Assembly: GCA_004193545.1 (NCBI GenBank)
Contig: RPGO01000040.1
Location: 62,001 to 126,000, forward strand
Direction: 5' to 3'
DNA from: Candidatus Argoarchaeum ethanivorans
GTDB taxonomy: Archaea; Halobacteriota; Methanosarcinia; Methanosarcinales; EX4572-44
DNA: 64,000 bases
The notes beneath the pieces are model-generated. The model had not been told where the DNA came from, made no database searches, and worked only from the letters and a program-made list of their open reading frames with translations. Positions 1 through 11,069 of this stretch are shown here, one piece after another. A program made the translations under genes and the position numbers. Numbering within the stretch: the stretch's first letter is position 1; each line of letters starts with the position of its first letter.

Positions 1-1658
1 TGGTCTGCCCTTTCCATTCTCTGGTCATGTTCCTGTACATCCAGCTACATTGCGGGATGGAAACACCCAGAATCCTATCGAGAATCTACTTGGTACCGGA
101 AACATCACCGAGACGTTTAACCCTTTTCGTATTCTTCACTCAATGAAAAATCGATCAAAAGAGACTTCTATATGTATTATATTAGCAAAAATGTTTTTTT
201 CCTATTGCCTTTTTGACTAGAAAAATATTCCAGTGCTGTTGTGTTTGCTTTAGGGTTGAGGGTGGGTTAGGAGTTTTCAAAGTTCTCTTTAGATGTTGTA
301 CTTTTTAATTGCTAGAAAATACGAATTGAGATCTGCGTTTCCCTTTCAGGACAGCATGGTATTGGCGGTAGATACCGATGGAAATATCAGTTATATTGAG
401 AATCCTGATAGAAATTCTCCTTTTGGTTTTAACTCCAGAGAACGATCGACGAATGTAATCTAAGGTCTTTATGGTACGAAATATCTGGCTGGGTCAATAG
501 TCATACAATCACCAGATATGCTGTGCGACCAGAGCCTCTTTTAGGACAAATCGGCTTTTGGCATAACCATTTTGTTTACTTTTACAGATGAAAAAACAAA
601 ACGAAGATGTCATCAATTTCTATATGATTTTGCAGTTATTATTTCTATATTTCATGGGATATCTATAGAATATCTATATATATATAAAAAGATTATAAAT
701 AAAAGTCACCCTTTGGGATCAATCGAATAGAAATGATGAAATTTCAAACCAAGAGGATATTTAAATGAAAATTTAAAAAAGTTTTTTCGGAGATACACAG
801 TCATACCGACAGTTTTAAATACTGTGCCCAAATCTACCCTCTGATGACAGAAATTTTCTAAGTTTTCAAAGAGTCTCACTACAGACTCAGCAAATATTTT
901 GCTTTAAAAACGTCTCGATATGCCAATTTTTGTTTTCCTAAATAAGACATTGCAATATATGGAACACCACTTCTACGATAAAGATTGGCATTTCAGATAC
1001 GATGTCAGACAATGATTAAACTTGCTGTGATGATGAAGTTTTCAGGCAGCAACCTTACAGGAAGGTTCTTTTGTCGGAAAATTACAAGCTGCTGGGTTTC
1101 AAAAGAAAGACAGGCGGGATAATGCAAATTCCATCAGATTGGTGCAGCTCCATCACTTTGTGGAAATTATCAGTTTAGATTAATTGGAAGGTTGTTAGTC
1201 AGGTATGGAGATGGTTTGTTGAGACTATCAAACTTGCCGATTCAAAGATGCTAAGAAGATTGGATTCAACCCCTTGGGGCTTCCAGGTATTCCACAAGCA
1301 TAGTGATTTCAATCCGCATTATAACTGCAAGATGGATAAGGCTCATATTGCGATGATTGGCATTATCCTGTCTTTATGACATACCAACGGTTTAGCAGGC
1401 GATTTCTCCCCGATTCTAACCTCGCATATAACTGCACGAATGAAGGCTGAAATCGATGAATATCGACTTGACGGCGCGAGATTATGATTCCCTTTTGAAC
1501 CACACTACTATTTGAATTTGGAGTTAAAAGGCTAAACCCTTGATTTTACAGTGATGGGCAGCTGTAATCAACAAGAAGGCGAGTTGGGGAAGATCAACCA
1601 CTGGAGCAAACAAGATGGCCAAAATTTGGAGGATCAAAACACACAACAATCAATAAAG

Positions 1659-3129
1659 TTAAAATTTCTCTATAAACCTTAACTCCGCATCAATTGGGGG
1701 AATATGTTCAGCAGAGATTTTCACTCCAGATTCCTTACCTTCTTTTAGGAACCTCGAGTACAGTGTTATGTACTGGGTCTGACTATGATAGACTTGCTGT
1801 GATTTGAACAACAGATCAATCGAAGTGAACTTGTGAGTTGAGGCTCCGCTTTCTTCAGAGCTGCTCAACACAGTGGATATAGAGTGAAAGAAACGCGATG
1901 AATACGTGTCCGAAGACACTCTCATCGTCCTGCAGGTAGAGCTTGTCCGCATTAAGAACCGTCTTGTAAGTGTCAAACATCTTCTCAACCACTTCTCGTT
2001 TCTTGTAAAGCAGATAAATTTCCAGCTTCTCGACATCTCTATCTGAGACAATAAGAATTTTTCCTGCCTTTTTCATCCCTATATTAAATTTTTCCTTCTC
2101 GATCTCGTGCTCATCCAGTTTCCTGTACAGCGTCTTCTGTTCTTCCAGTCTGAGATCCTGATCCTCAAAGAGGTAGAGGTAAAAATCGTTGTGTTTCCGT
2201 TTTCCACACTTTATCAGACGACTGTGATAAGAAAAGTATTCGTTGAGGTGGATACGTGTATCGTAATAACGGCTATTCCTCTTTGTCGGGAGTACGTAAG
2301 ATATCTTCTTGCCCTCCTTACCGCCCAGGAACTTTATGGTGCCTTCCGAGAAGAAACCCCGGTCAAGGATGAGGGTCTCCCCTCCAATATCAAGTTCATT
2401 GATCGAGTGATACAGCGTTTTTATGTCCTTCACACTGCCAGGAAGAGAGCGAATCATTGTCGGCAATCCCGTGTCTGCACTGCACAGGAGAGCGAGATTG
2501 ATCTGAGGTATCTGTATTTTATCCTTGTTGTAGCCCTTCTCCGCCTGATTGATGCTCATAGAGCGTGAGAACACAGAGCTTAGATCATAAACAAGCTGTT
2601 TGCCCAGATCTGCAAGTTCATTGAAGATGATATTCTGTCCAGCCCGGTTTACACCCACTTCACGTATAATTCCGGAGAGCTTCTTCGGGCTTAGATAAGG
2701 ATTCATGTTCTCTGCATTGTAGAGTTTCTCCCATGCATCCTTTACCCGTTTTAAAGGCACATTGCCAGTGGCACGCACCATGGCAATAGCACAGATTTCA
2801 GCCCAACAGTCAGGGAAACCCTCCTTCAATAGTGGTTTGAGATCCTTAATCGTTTCATGGAGCAGCATCGAGTTGCCATATTCCGTGATGTTTCTGATAT
2901 CAGACGGATAAATTCTATGTCTTCCCCCTGATTTGATAAGCCCTTTATCAGGATCAAGTGCTCCAAGATATTTCGAGATTTTTCTCGGCTTTTTGAGTGC
3001 TTTGTCCCAGTAAGTGCTCGAATGATACACATAATAACATTTTCCCCGCATCTTTACCTCAAGGCATTTTACACCTTGATCCCTCTGTTCCTCCACCCAG
3101 GCTTTGACCCATTGTTCCATATTTGACAT
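1659..3129 (-). pseudogene. IS4/IS1634-like DDE transposase, frameshifted near the C-terminus
   Basis: 424-aa ORF (1855-3129) with LILDRGFFSEGTIKFL and the C-terminal YLLYKKREVVEKMFDTYK...FGHVFIAFLSLYIHC signature of IS1634/IS4-type transposases. The expected tail (KFTSIDLLFK...) lies in another frame in ORF 1659-2051. Confidence 0.75.
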
Positions 3130-3906
3130 ATAGGGAATAGGTCAATATAAAAGTATCGGTTTTTATTTATGTTTGATTGGCAAAAGAGGAAATATTACGT
3201 GATAATCTGATTATACCTATTCCCTATTCAGACGGAGTTAAGGTATAAAAACAGAAGGCAGGAGCGGGTAGGCATGTATCTACGAAACCAGAACCTGAAA
3301 GACAAAACGTTTCAGAGACTCATGCAAACTCAGGAGTGAATGCGAAAGGATACACGGACACATAAAGAATACAATGAAATTTGACGTTCGCAGAGTAAAA
3401 AAAGAAAGCCGGGAACTCTACTCAAAGATTAGCCTCGTAATATACCAGTTACTGTTACTAACCAACCTGCAAAACTACATTAAACTACCAAACTCCTTCG
3501 AAATCTATATTTAACCTAAGCCAAAGCAAAAACAAGCCTGAAAAACAAGATAGCTCCAGCCATCAACCTTTTTGACTAAATTAAACTCATACAACTACAA
3601 AAAACCAGATAAAATCACAATTCTACTTAACAAGATATTTTCTCAGGATAAAAACCAAGGAAACCTCAAGAGAATAGAGAGATCCATCAAATTAGAAACA
3701 CGAAATTCACGGGGTAATTTGATAACCTCCACCATATATCGGCAAAACGTTATCTTTTTTTATATTTAAGCAATCTCGTCTGCTTGTCAAATTTCATCTT
3801 TACAAAATTAAATGAAAACTGGCATGGCTGCCACGGTATATATACTGTTGGTAAAAAGGCTGTTTTAAATATTCAGGTTATTCGTGCGCGGATGCCATAT
3901 CTTATT

Positions 3907-4563
3907 TCAGGGAAGGCGCACTTTGTTTGCTGCATCCCAATCAGTGTCATAGATATGAGCACTATCACACACATCCACAAATTTTACAATTTTCATGTCA
4001 TCCAAAATCTCGCGATATAACATATCGACGATGCCACAAAGATTGGATGACCATGCAGAATATGCATCACGGCTTCTCCATGAAAGATGCACTTCACAGG
4101 TACTTTCGCTGAGTGGACGAATCCAGATTCTCTGGAGGCATGGTGGGTGTTCTGTGTTAACATCTTGCCCTGGCAGCCATGTGATTGCCTGGGCTCTCCG
4201 TGTTATTCCCTTCTTAACCTTCTGTTTGAGTGCTGCCAGTTGATCAATGCTTCCATTATAATTTATGAGGCGATCCATGTATGTATATTCAAATCCTTGA
4301 GCCTTCCAGTCGTAGTCCCTGGTATATTGCTTCAGGTATTCACCTGTACGAATTTTCCCAAAAGGTTCTTGTGGATGCATCTCTTTTTTTAGTATCTGGT
4401 TTACAGCACCCTCGCTAAGAGTGATGCGACTGCAAACATCCTTCGATTTGTTTCCGTACTCTGTCGTAAGCACCATCCCCGAGATCATTATTTTCATTAC
4501 AAGTTTTGCCCATGCTTTGGGAAAGTCACTCTCTACGATGTCAATATTTGGTGGAAATTCCAT
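3907..4563 (-). CDS. thyA: Archaeal-type thymidylate synthase
   Basis: ORF contains HPPCLQRIWIRPLS...CEVHLSWRSRDAYSAWSSNLCGIV, matching the TS catalytic region. The track start at 4710 reads through a tRNA gene; the plausible start is MEFPPNIDIV at 4563. Confidence 0.8.
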   Translation of the reverse strand: MEFPPNIDIVESDFPKAWAKLVMKIMISGMVLTTEYGNKSKDVCSRITLSEGAVNQILKKEMHPQEPFGKIRTGEYLKQYTRDYDWKAQGFEYTYMDRLINYNGSIDQLAALKQKVKKGITRRAQAITWLPGQDVNTEHPPCLQRIWIRPLSESTCEVHLSWRSRDAYSAWSSNLCGIVDMLYREILDDMKIVKFVDVCDSAHIYDTDWDAANKVRLP

Positions 4564-4589
4564 GATTACAACCTTTTCTTTTAAGACAA

Positions 4590-4661
4590 TGTCCCGACCG
4601 GGACTTGAACCCGGGTCTGAGGCTCCGCAGGCTTCAAGGATATCCGCTACCCTATCGGGAC
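4590..4661 (-). tRNA. tRNA-Arg (anticodon GCG)
   Basis: Reverse complement GTCCCGATAGGGTAGCGGATATCCTTGAAGCCTGCGGAGCCTCAGACCCGGGTTCAAGTCCCGGTCGGGACA folds as a cloverleaf: 7-bp acceptor stem, loop CTGCGGA, T-arm CCGGGTTCAAGTCCCGG. There is one A-C mismatch in the anticodon stem. Confidence 0.9.
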
Positions 4662-4993
4662 ACCACTTGAGTGAATACATTGTACCCTTATTAAATATTG
4701 TGTTCTGCACGGCAGTGGGACAAAAATAAACTATGCCTCATTCCACAATACTTTTTGTAATTTCGTGAGATATGTTTTCTCAACCGTTGGGAATTAGAAA
4801 GAACTGGAAATGCACCTGTTTTCTCTGCGCCCTCTGTGTTCTCAGCGGTTAAATTCCCCAACTTCGACTCATACCTTCCTGTGCTTAAAGGATATTGACC
4901 ACACAGTATTCTGGCAAGTACACGATTTGATTCTGTCCCACGACCAGGATTTGCATAACCTTTATCTGTTTTGATGTGTGTGAGCATCCTTGA

Positions 4994-5689
4994 ATGTCGA
5001 TTGAGCGAAATCTTACAGGCGATCGTGCAAAACAGATTGCTGGAGAATATGCAGCACATCTTGTTAATGATGGTGATATTGTGGGTCTTGGCACAGGTTC
5101 AACTGCTGCCTATGCGATTAAAGAGCTTGGGCAAATAATTAAGAATGGCTTTAATATCCTTGGCATACCTACATCCTACCAATCACGTTTTCTTGCCATT
5201 GAATGTGGAATACCTCTTACCTCACTGGATGAGCATCCGGTACTTGACATTTCTATTGATGGTTCTGATCAGGTAGATAAGAAACTAAATGTCATCAAAG
5301 GTGGTGGTGGAGCACACATGCTTGAAAAGATTATTGCACAGTCTTCAAAGCGGTATGTGATTGTAGTGGATGAAGGAAAACTTGCCGATCACCTGAACTC
5401 TTCTGTGGCAGTAGAAGTGCTTCCCAGTGCACTCTCTTTTGTTAGAGAGAGACTTAAAATCATTGGCGGAAAGCCTGTTCTCAGAAGTGCTGTTAGAAAG
5501 GATGGACCAGTGATCACAGATCATGGCAACTTCATCCTTGATGTTGATTTCGGAGTTATTGACTTTCCAGAGAAACTTGCAGCAGAGTTGTCATGCTGCA
5601 CTGGTGTGATGGAGCACGGCGTCTTCAGTTTTGTAAACGAAGTGTGTGTTGGAACAAAGGATGGCAAGATCGATGTACTGAGGAGATAG
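4994..5689 (+). CDS. rpiA: Ribose-5-phosphate isomerase A
   Basis: DIVGLGTGSTAAYAIKELG, DGSDQVDKKLNVIKGGGGAHMLEKIIA motifs of RpiA. Confidence 0.95.
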   Translation: MSIERNLTGDRAKQIAGEYAAHLVNDGDIVGLGTGSTAAYAIKELGQIIKNGFNILGIPTSYQSRFLAIECGIPLTSLDEHPVLDISIDGSDQVDKKLNVIKGGGGAHMLEKIIAQSSKRYVIVVDEGKLADHLNSSVAVEVLPSALSFVRERLKIIGGKPVLRSAVRKDGPVITDHGNFILDVDFGVIDFPEKLAAELSCCTGVMEHGVFSFVNEVCVGTKDGKIDVLRR

Positions 5690-5692
5690 TAT

Positions 5693-6409
5693 ATGTTCAG
5701 CGTAATACCTGCCGTTGATTTGAAAGATGGGCGATGTGTCCAGCTCGTACAGGGTGTGCCCGGCACAGAACAGGTATCACTTGCAGACCCTGTTGGTGTA
5801 GCACTGAGATGGGTTGATGAAGGTTCCAGCATACTACACCTGGTGGATCTTGATGGTGCAATCAATGGCGTGCGTATAAATACCGGTGTGATTAAAGAGA
5901 TTGTAACCAGTACCAAGGTAGAAATACAGGTAGGAGGGGGCATTCGCACAAGAGAAGATGTTGTAGACCTTCTTGATACCGGAGTTGAACGGGTGATCAT
6001 CGGAACTGCTGCAGTACAACATCCGGAGTTTGTGGCAGAACTTGTCAGTGAATTTGGAAGAGAACACATAACAGTGGCTCTTGATGCAGTAAATGGTAAA
6101 GTTACAACTCATGGATGGAAGCAGGTGACAGAAGGCACACCGTCTGATTATGGCAAGAAATTTGAGAGTCTTGGTGCCGGAAGCATACTCTTCACAAATA
6201 TCGACACCGAGGGGTTACTGCAAGGAATTGCGCCTGCACCAACAGCAGAGCTTGTAAAAGCAGTTAATATACCGGTTATTGCCTCGGGTGGGATTACAAC
6301 CATCCAAGATCTTAAAACATTGAAACAGATTGGTGCAACTGGTGCAGTTGTTGGTACAGCATTGTATCTTGGAAAATTCAGGTTGAAAGATGCGATAGAA
6401 AGTGTTTAA
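5693..6409 (+). CDS. hisA: Phosphoribosylformimino-5-aminoimidazole carboxamide ribotide isomerase HisA
   Basis: MFSVIPAVDLKDGRCVQLVQG...LHLVDLDGA...VGGGIRTREDV...VIASGGITT: HisA TIM barrel. Confidence 0.95.
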   Translation: MFSVIPAVDLKDGRCVQLVQGVPGTEQVSLADPVGVALRWVDEGSSILHLVDLDGAINGVRINTGVIKEIVTSTKVEIQVGGGIRTREDVVDLLDTGVERVIIGTAAVQHPEFVAELVSEFGREHITVALDAVNGKVTTHGWKQVTEGTPSDYGKKFESLGAGSILFTNIDTEGLLQGIAPAPTAELVKAVNIPVIASGGITTIQDLKTLKQIGATGAVVGTALYLGKFRLKDAIESV

Positions 6410-6437
6410 CCGGCAGAACACGCTCTGTTATTTAACA

Positions 6438-6846
6438 TTCATGCCAATCTTCTGTTTTTGTAAATTGCCATATTTTTCTTCAGGTTCACAAAGAAATTCC
6501 TCGTCTTTGAATTTGTGCCCTATCAACACCTCAACATCCATTAGAAGAACAAGCTCATCCTTCACGATCTCAAGAAGCTCTGGTAGAACCCAGGTTCAAC
6601 CGTTCTTCTGTTTCAACCACCTCAACCACGATCTTACAGATCCCCGCTTAGCCGGAGTATGCTTGCAGTATGAAGGATACTGTGCACGCCATATCCCTCG
6701 ATACCCCGAAAGACTGTAGCACCACTAATACCGCTCCGTTTCAGGTATTCAACAACTGCGTGGTATGCAGTTTTTCCTTCAAACCTGTCGGACTCTCCAA
6801 AATATATTCGAAGTAACTTCACTTTCATACATTTACCCTCATACAA
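6438..6846 (-). pseudogene. DUF190 family protein, disrupted by two apparent frameshifts
   Basis: N-terminal ORF 6634-6846 (MKVKLLRIYFGESDRFEGKTAYHAVVEYLKRSGISGATVFRGIEGYG) ends in a stop. Other frames continue with IVVEVVETEER and then VLPELLEIVKDELVLLMDVEVLIGHKFKDEE. Confidence 0.75.
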
Positions 6847-6897
6847 TCACTGCCACATAAATATCCGATATACACCAGATAATATATGCCCACCTCT

Positions 6898-7272
6898 TCA
6901 CAGACCAAAAACAATCGTTGCCACAAACCACCTGCCAACGAAGACCCCGGTGATGCAAAGCCCAAGATTCACCAGCACATTAAATATAGCCAGCAACCAT
7001 CTGCCAGCCTCAATCAACCTGAATGTCTCATAGCTGAAGGTCGAAAACGTGGTGAAAGCGCCAAGCAGACCACTGTTAAAAAAATAGATAACAGACGTGG
7101 TTGGTTGGATATAGACTGCCACTGACAGGAGCGTGCTGCCGACGACATTCACAACAAGCGTCCCTGAGGGAAAATTATCCCAGCGCGATGCAAAACCAGA
7201 AACGACATACCGCAGCACTGCACCACAGCCACCACCGAGACCAACCAGTACCATGAGCAGCATCAACTCCAA
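6898..7272 (-). CDS. crcB: Fluoride channel FluC/CrcB, copy 1
   Basis: GGCGAVLRYVVSG...FPSGTLVVNVVGSTLLS...GLLGAFTTFSTFSYET: CrcB signature. Confidence 0.93.
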   Translation of the reverse strand: MELMLLMVLVGLGGGCGAVLRYVVSGFASRWDNFPSGTLVVNVVGSTLLSVAVYIQPTTSVIYFFNSGLLGAFTTFSTFSYETFRLIEAGRWLLAIFNVLVNLGLCITGVFVGRWFVATIVFGL

Positions 7273-7655
7273 CCAGCACCCCTCCCGAACAAAAAAATCG
7301 ACAGAGAACGCCCGGCAAAAATCGCAAGCAGACAGCAGAACACATTCAACAACACATTAACAAAAAAACCAGTGAAATCGAGACCAGCACTCTGGAGAGC
7401 AAAAGTAGAAAAAGTCGTAAAACTGCCACAAAAACCAATAGCAACAAAAAGACGCACATTTCTACTGAAAAAACCACCATACTCTAACGAATACATGAAA
7501 AATCCAAGAAGAAAACTCCCGACCACATTCACAACAAGCGTGCCGCTGACACCCGATATCGTTCCAGAGACCAGAACGCGCAGCACACTACCTGCAAACC
7601 CGCCCCCTGCTATCAGCAGAACCTGGCCCAAATCAAAATTCACCACAGACTTCAT
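7263..7655 (-). CDS. crcB: Fluoride channel FluC/CrcB, copy 2
   Basis: GGGFAGSVLRVLVSG...GTLVVNVVGSFLLGF...GFCGSFTTFSTFALQS. Overlaps the other crcB copy. Confidence 0.93.
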   Translation of the reverse strand: MKSVVNFDLGQVLLIAGGGFAGSVLRVLVSGTISGVSGTLVVNVVGSFLLGFFMYSLEYGGFFSRNVRLFVAIGFCGSFTTFSTFALQSAGLDFTGFFVNVLLNVFCCLLAIFAGRSLSIFLFGRGAGWS

Positions 7656-7687
7656 ACACCACGCTCACAATACAATTGTACACTCAC

Positions 7688-7927
7688 TCAAAAGAAAATC
7701 TTCATACTCCTCGCTGGATGATTCCTCACTTCAGCAGATGTCGTTACACAATCAAGATGCTCCTGTGCGAGAGCCACTGCCGCGGCAAGATCTTCTCTGG
7801 TCGGACGCCGTGAAAAATCATTCACAGGCACATACCTGATAATCCGGAGAGAGATACTACGACTGATAGACGCTAAAAACTCTGCAACCCGTCCAATCTC
7901 TGGAGAATCAACCACATGAGTATCCAT
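7688..7927 (-). pseudogene. C-terminal fragment resembling a radical SAM (activase-like) protein
   Basis: 79-aa ORF RIIRYVPVNDFSRRPTREDLAAAVALAQEHLDCVTTS resembles the C-terminus of radical SAM activase-like proteins. No CxxxCxxC N-terminus is present upstream. Confidence 0.4.
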
Positions 7928-8018
7928 TGATCGTATTCATATCTCGTCTTTCAAATTATGTTAAGGGTAATTCCCTGCAAGTGGCAGCTTTGGACAATGC
8001 CATGAAGTTCTTGTAATT

Positions 8019-9893
8019 TCACGCTGGTAGATTTTTTCGGTATTGTGCGCCGAAGAATAATGATATGCTCTGGCAGACGTTATCCAGATGTGACAAGTCT
8101 TTTTCTTCATATATTCCTAGTTGCATTAACGTTTCATGTAATCTTTTTTGTGGTTCTATTTTTTCACGTGATTCGATCACGTCGTCTACGAGTTCTTCAA
8201 GATCTTTGAACAAATGGTAATTGACTATAAAAAATTTAACGTCTTCTTCAAGGAGAGAATAGTGTTCATCTGACACAAACGACATCGGATGGCTTTTTGT
8301 TAAATAAGGGGTTAAATCCTTTTCATTTTTTTGTATGTAATTATAGAACCAAGTAGGCATGCCAGAATTCCGATCGGTGCGGAATAATCCATAGACTTCT
8401 TCTAAAAGTTTTTCACCTCTTATGTAGTTTCCAGAAAGTGCATAAGTTATGGCAGCTTTTGTGAATGGATCGCATCGGTTCAGTCTATTTGAGCCGATTT
8501 GATCTCCTATGAGCCAGTCTATCACAAGTTTTGATAAAACGCCAAAGCCTAATCTAAACAGGATTTTATCTTCTCCTGGTTTGGACAGTTTTTCAAATTT
8601 TCTTGAATATTTTTGCTCCATTCCAAATTCTCTATTAAACATATCCCTGCACGCTTTTGTTATTTCTTTATTAATATTGGGTATTGCAATCTCAAGATAG
8701 TTTAACCGGATTTCAACATTGGCAGGTTTTAAGTAGTCTTTACCTAACTTTAAGTTGATAAGCAAGCGTATACAAAATTTTCGTAACTCTTCTAATGTTT
8801 TAGATAAATTTAAAATATTTACACGTTCACCAGCATATATAGTCATATTATATCTCTGTTTTCCTTGTACAATAGTTTTCACTGTCTTTAAATTCCATTT
8901 CATTCCACCAAGTATTGTAGGATGCTTCTGTGCTTCTTTTAATAGCTTTTCTGTAAACTCTTCTGGTTGAGAGATGCGCATGGTAATGATAAAAGCGGGT
9001 GAAAAAATTTCAGGCATTTTTGAATTTTTGTTTACTGGCTGCATAAGCTCACTGCTTAATGACTGAGCTTCAGGAACATACACACCTGTTATTGGCTCTT
9101 TGATAATCTCTAATAAAAATAATGATGACGCAGGGTCTATCACATTTAGGTTAAGAAGTTTTTCTATCAAATTTTTTTTAGAGAACATGAACTCTTTTAG
9201 ACCGAACCGTATCAGCCTGCAGAACCTCTGTTCAGGATTTCCCACGATGAACTCAGTATCGAATGGTACATCGTTATTTATCAATGAATTCTTTATATAA
9301 ACATCGATAATTTTATTTTTATTCCAATCGATAATTTTATTGTAGGGAAAACCGTGTGATAATATCCAACGCAATGCAATAATTGCATTTTCAAACTTTT
9401 CGACTTGATAGTAAGTCTCGCCCATACGCCCATATCTTACGTTGTTCAATAAAACAAAAAATGGGTTGAATTGACCATTTCCTACAAAGCTATCAATAGT
9501 TCCATATCGATGATCTTCAAACGACTCTCCATCAGCCCCGCACACCAAAATATTTTTATTAGTTATGAAAAAAGGAGCATAATCTAATGCGGTTATAACA
9601 TTTACCATATATGTACCAGAACTTATTTTATCATGTTCTTTATTGAGTTCATCTGTTTCCAGTACAGCGTAAAACACACGTTCATCAAGTCTCGTAATGT
9701 GCTGTAAAAAAGACACTCGAAATGGTTTATTGTTGTTCGCATTATAATCTATAAAAATACACTCTATTGAAAACTTATGAGTGCCCTCCCCACCCAACTC
9801 ATAACCCCGCGATGGAAAAACGAAGACACCTTCCAGTGATTCAAGATCACTCGATATCACTTCAACATCTGACTTGTAAATATTGTACTTCAT
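8019..9893 (-). CDS. Uncharacterised 624-aa protein, third gene of the nitrilase cassette
   Basis: Long intact ORF starting 3 nt after the stop of the upstream gene. No family recognised by eye. Confidence 0.85.
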   Translation of the reverse strand: MKYNIYKSDVEVISSDLESLEGVFVFPSRGYELGGEGTHKFSIECIFIDYNANNNKPFRVSFLQHITRLDERVFYAVLETDELNKEHDKISSGTYMVNVITALDYAPFFITNKNILVCGADGESFEDHRYGTIDSFVGNGQFNPFFVLLNNVRYGRMGETYYQVEKFENAIIALRWILSHGFPYNKIIDWNKNKIIDVYIKNSLINNDVPFDTEFIVGNPEQRFCRLIRFGLKEFMFSKKNLIEKLLNLNVIDPASSLFLLEIIKEPITGVYVPEAQSLSSELMQPVNKNSKMPEIFSPAFIITMRISQPEEFTEKLLKEAQKHPTILGGMKWNLKTVKTIVQGKQRYNMTIYAGERVNILNLSKTLEELRKFCIRLLINLKLGKDYLKPANVEIRLNYLEIAIPNINKEITKACRDMFNREFGMEQKYSRKFEKLSKPGEDKILFRLGFGVLSKLVIDWLIGDQIGSNRLNRCDPFTKAAITYALSGNYIRGEKLLEEVYGLFRTDRNSGMPTWFYNYIQKNEKDLTPYLTKSHPMSFVSDEHYSLLEEDVKFFIVNYHLFKDLEELVDDVIESREKIEPQKRLHETLMQLGIYEEKDLSHLDNVCQSISLFFGAQYRKNLPA

Positions 9894-9896
9894 TTC

Positions 9897-11069
9897 TTAA
9901 ACGTGTTTTCGCTTATACTCCTGAAAGTCTCTATTCAGTTCTGACATTATATTCCCATCAAAAGGAAGGAGGTCTTGAGGTGGACCAAATATAGTAGACT
10001 CTAAGTCCATAAGCGCTGGGTTTTCATATGAATCAATAAGGCGGTTAATCAATCCATCTTCCATAGCTTTGTCATCTTTGCCTTTTACATAATCCGATGC
10101 AGCACATTGTTGAGCGCCTCTTATAGCTTGTTCAGACATTTGCAGAAGATCACTGATGAGTCTGTCTGAAATCTCTTTTGAATTTCTGTGTCTGACTTGG
10201 ATATCCTTGATAGTTCTGGAACCAACTGAATAATACTTGAGGTCTTCGATTGCAATTTTAAAATCATCCTTTTTAACCACCTGTATTTTATTTTGATCTT
10301 CAATATGTATTCTATCAGCAATCTTATCTCTGAAAATATCAATATTAAATAATCCTTCTGTTGGTACGATGATAACTGCTGTTTCTTCTTTTTTTCCACC
10401 AAAAAATGGTTGGAATGGAAAAAATGGAAACTTCTTCTTTTCTTGAATGAATAAATCTGAATAAATAGCCCCAGACTCATTTAACCCTTCACGATCAAAC
10501 TCAATTTCCACCGTTAAATGTGGATCAGCATCAAACGCATAATTAGATATAAATTTAGGCGCTATCCAGTTAATATGTTTAAGCTGCTGTGTAGGTATGT
10601 ATTCCCACAATTCATTAAGATAAGCTTTCGCCAAATCTCTTTGCTTATAATCTCTAACATCCTTTCTTACTGTGCTTGTAAAATAATATGCAAAATTGGG
10701 ACCATTAAAATGACAATTTAAAATTGTGTTTTCACGAGGAAAATCTATTTGCATACATTTATGATCTTCTGATGTTAGTGTAATAAAATAGGCACTTAGC
10801 CCTATTTTGTCAATCCCACATTCTCTGTTGGCATAACCAGCAATGTCTTCGAGACGTGATTCTAACCAATCATACTCTCTTTGAGAGTCATCAAACGCTT
10901 TAGTAGAACTCTTTTTTTTTAATCTTTCAATATACTTCAAAACAGGATTATAGTCTTCAGAAAAACTCTTTAAAATCTTATCTCCTTTTTCGACACCTTT
11001 ACATGGTTTATTTCCAGTTTTTTTTGGAATACCCCAATCATCTAAACTATACTCAACCATTCTTACCAC
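9897..11069 (-). CDS. Uncharacterised 390-aa protein, second gene of the nitrilase cassette
   Basis: Intact ORF whose start overlaps the 3' end of the upstream nitrilase-like gene by 7 nt. No family recognised by eye. Confidence 0.85.
   Translation of the reverse strand: MVRMVEYSLDDWGIPKKTGNKPCKGVEKGDKILKSFSEDYNPVLKYIERLKKKSSTKAFDDSQREYDWLESRLEDIAGYANRECGIDKIGLSAYFITLTSEDHKCMQIDFPRENTILNCHFNGPNFAYYFTSTVRKDVRDYKQRDLAKAYLNELWEYIPTQQLKHINWIAPKFISNYAFDADPHLTVEIEFDREGLNESGAIYSDLFIQEKKKFPFFPFQPFFGGKKEETAVIIVPTEGLFNIDIFRDKIADRIHIEDQNKIQVVKKDDFKIAIEDLKYYSVGSRTIKDIQVRHRNSKEISDRLISDLLQMSEQAIRGAQQCAASDYVKGKDDKAMEDGLINRLIDSYENPALMDLESTIFGPPQDLLPFDGNIMSELNRDFQEYKRKHV

Noticed and set aside
2107-2568. 153-aa plus-strand ORF
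   Set aside because: Fully antisense to the transposase ORF 1855-3129; no independent coding evidence.
4691-5094. Minus-strand ORFs overlapping the rpiA start
   Set aside because: Antisense or intergenic frames with no domain; rpiA on the plus strand explains the conserved coding signal.
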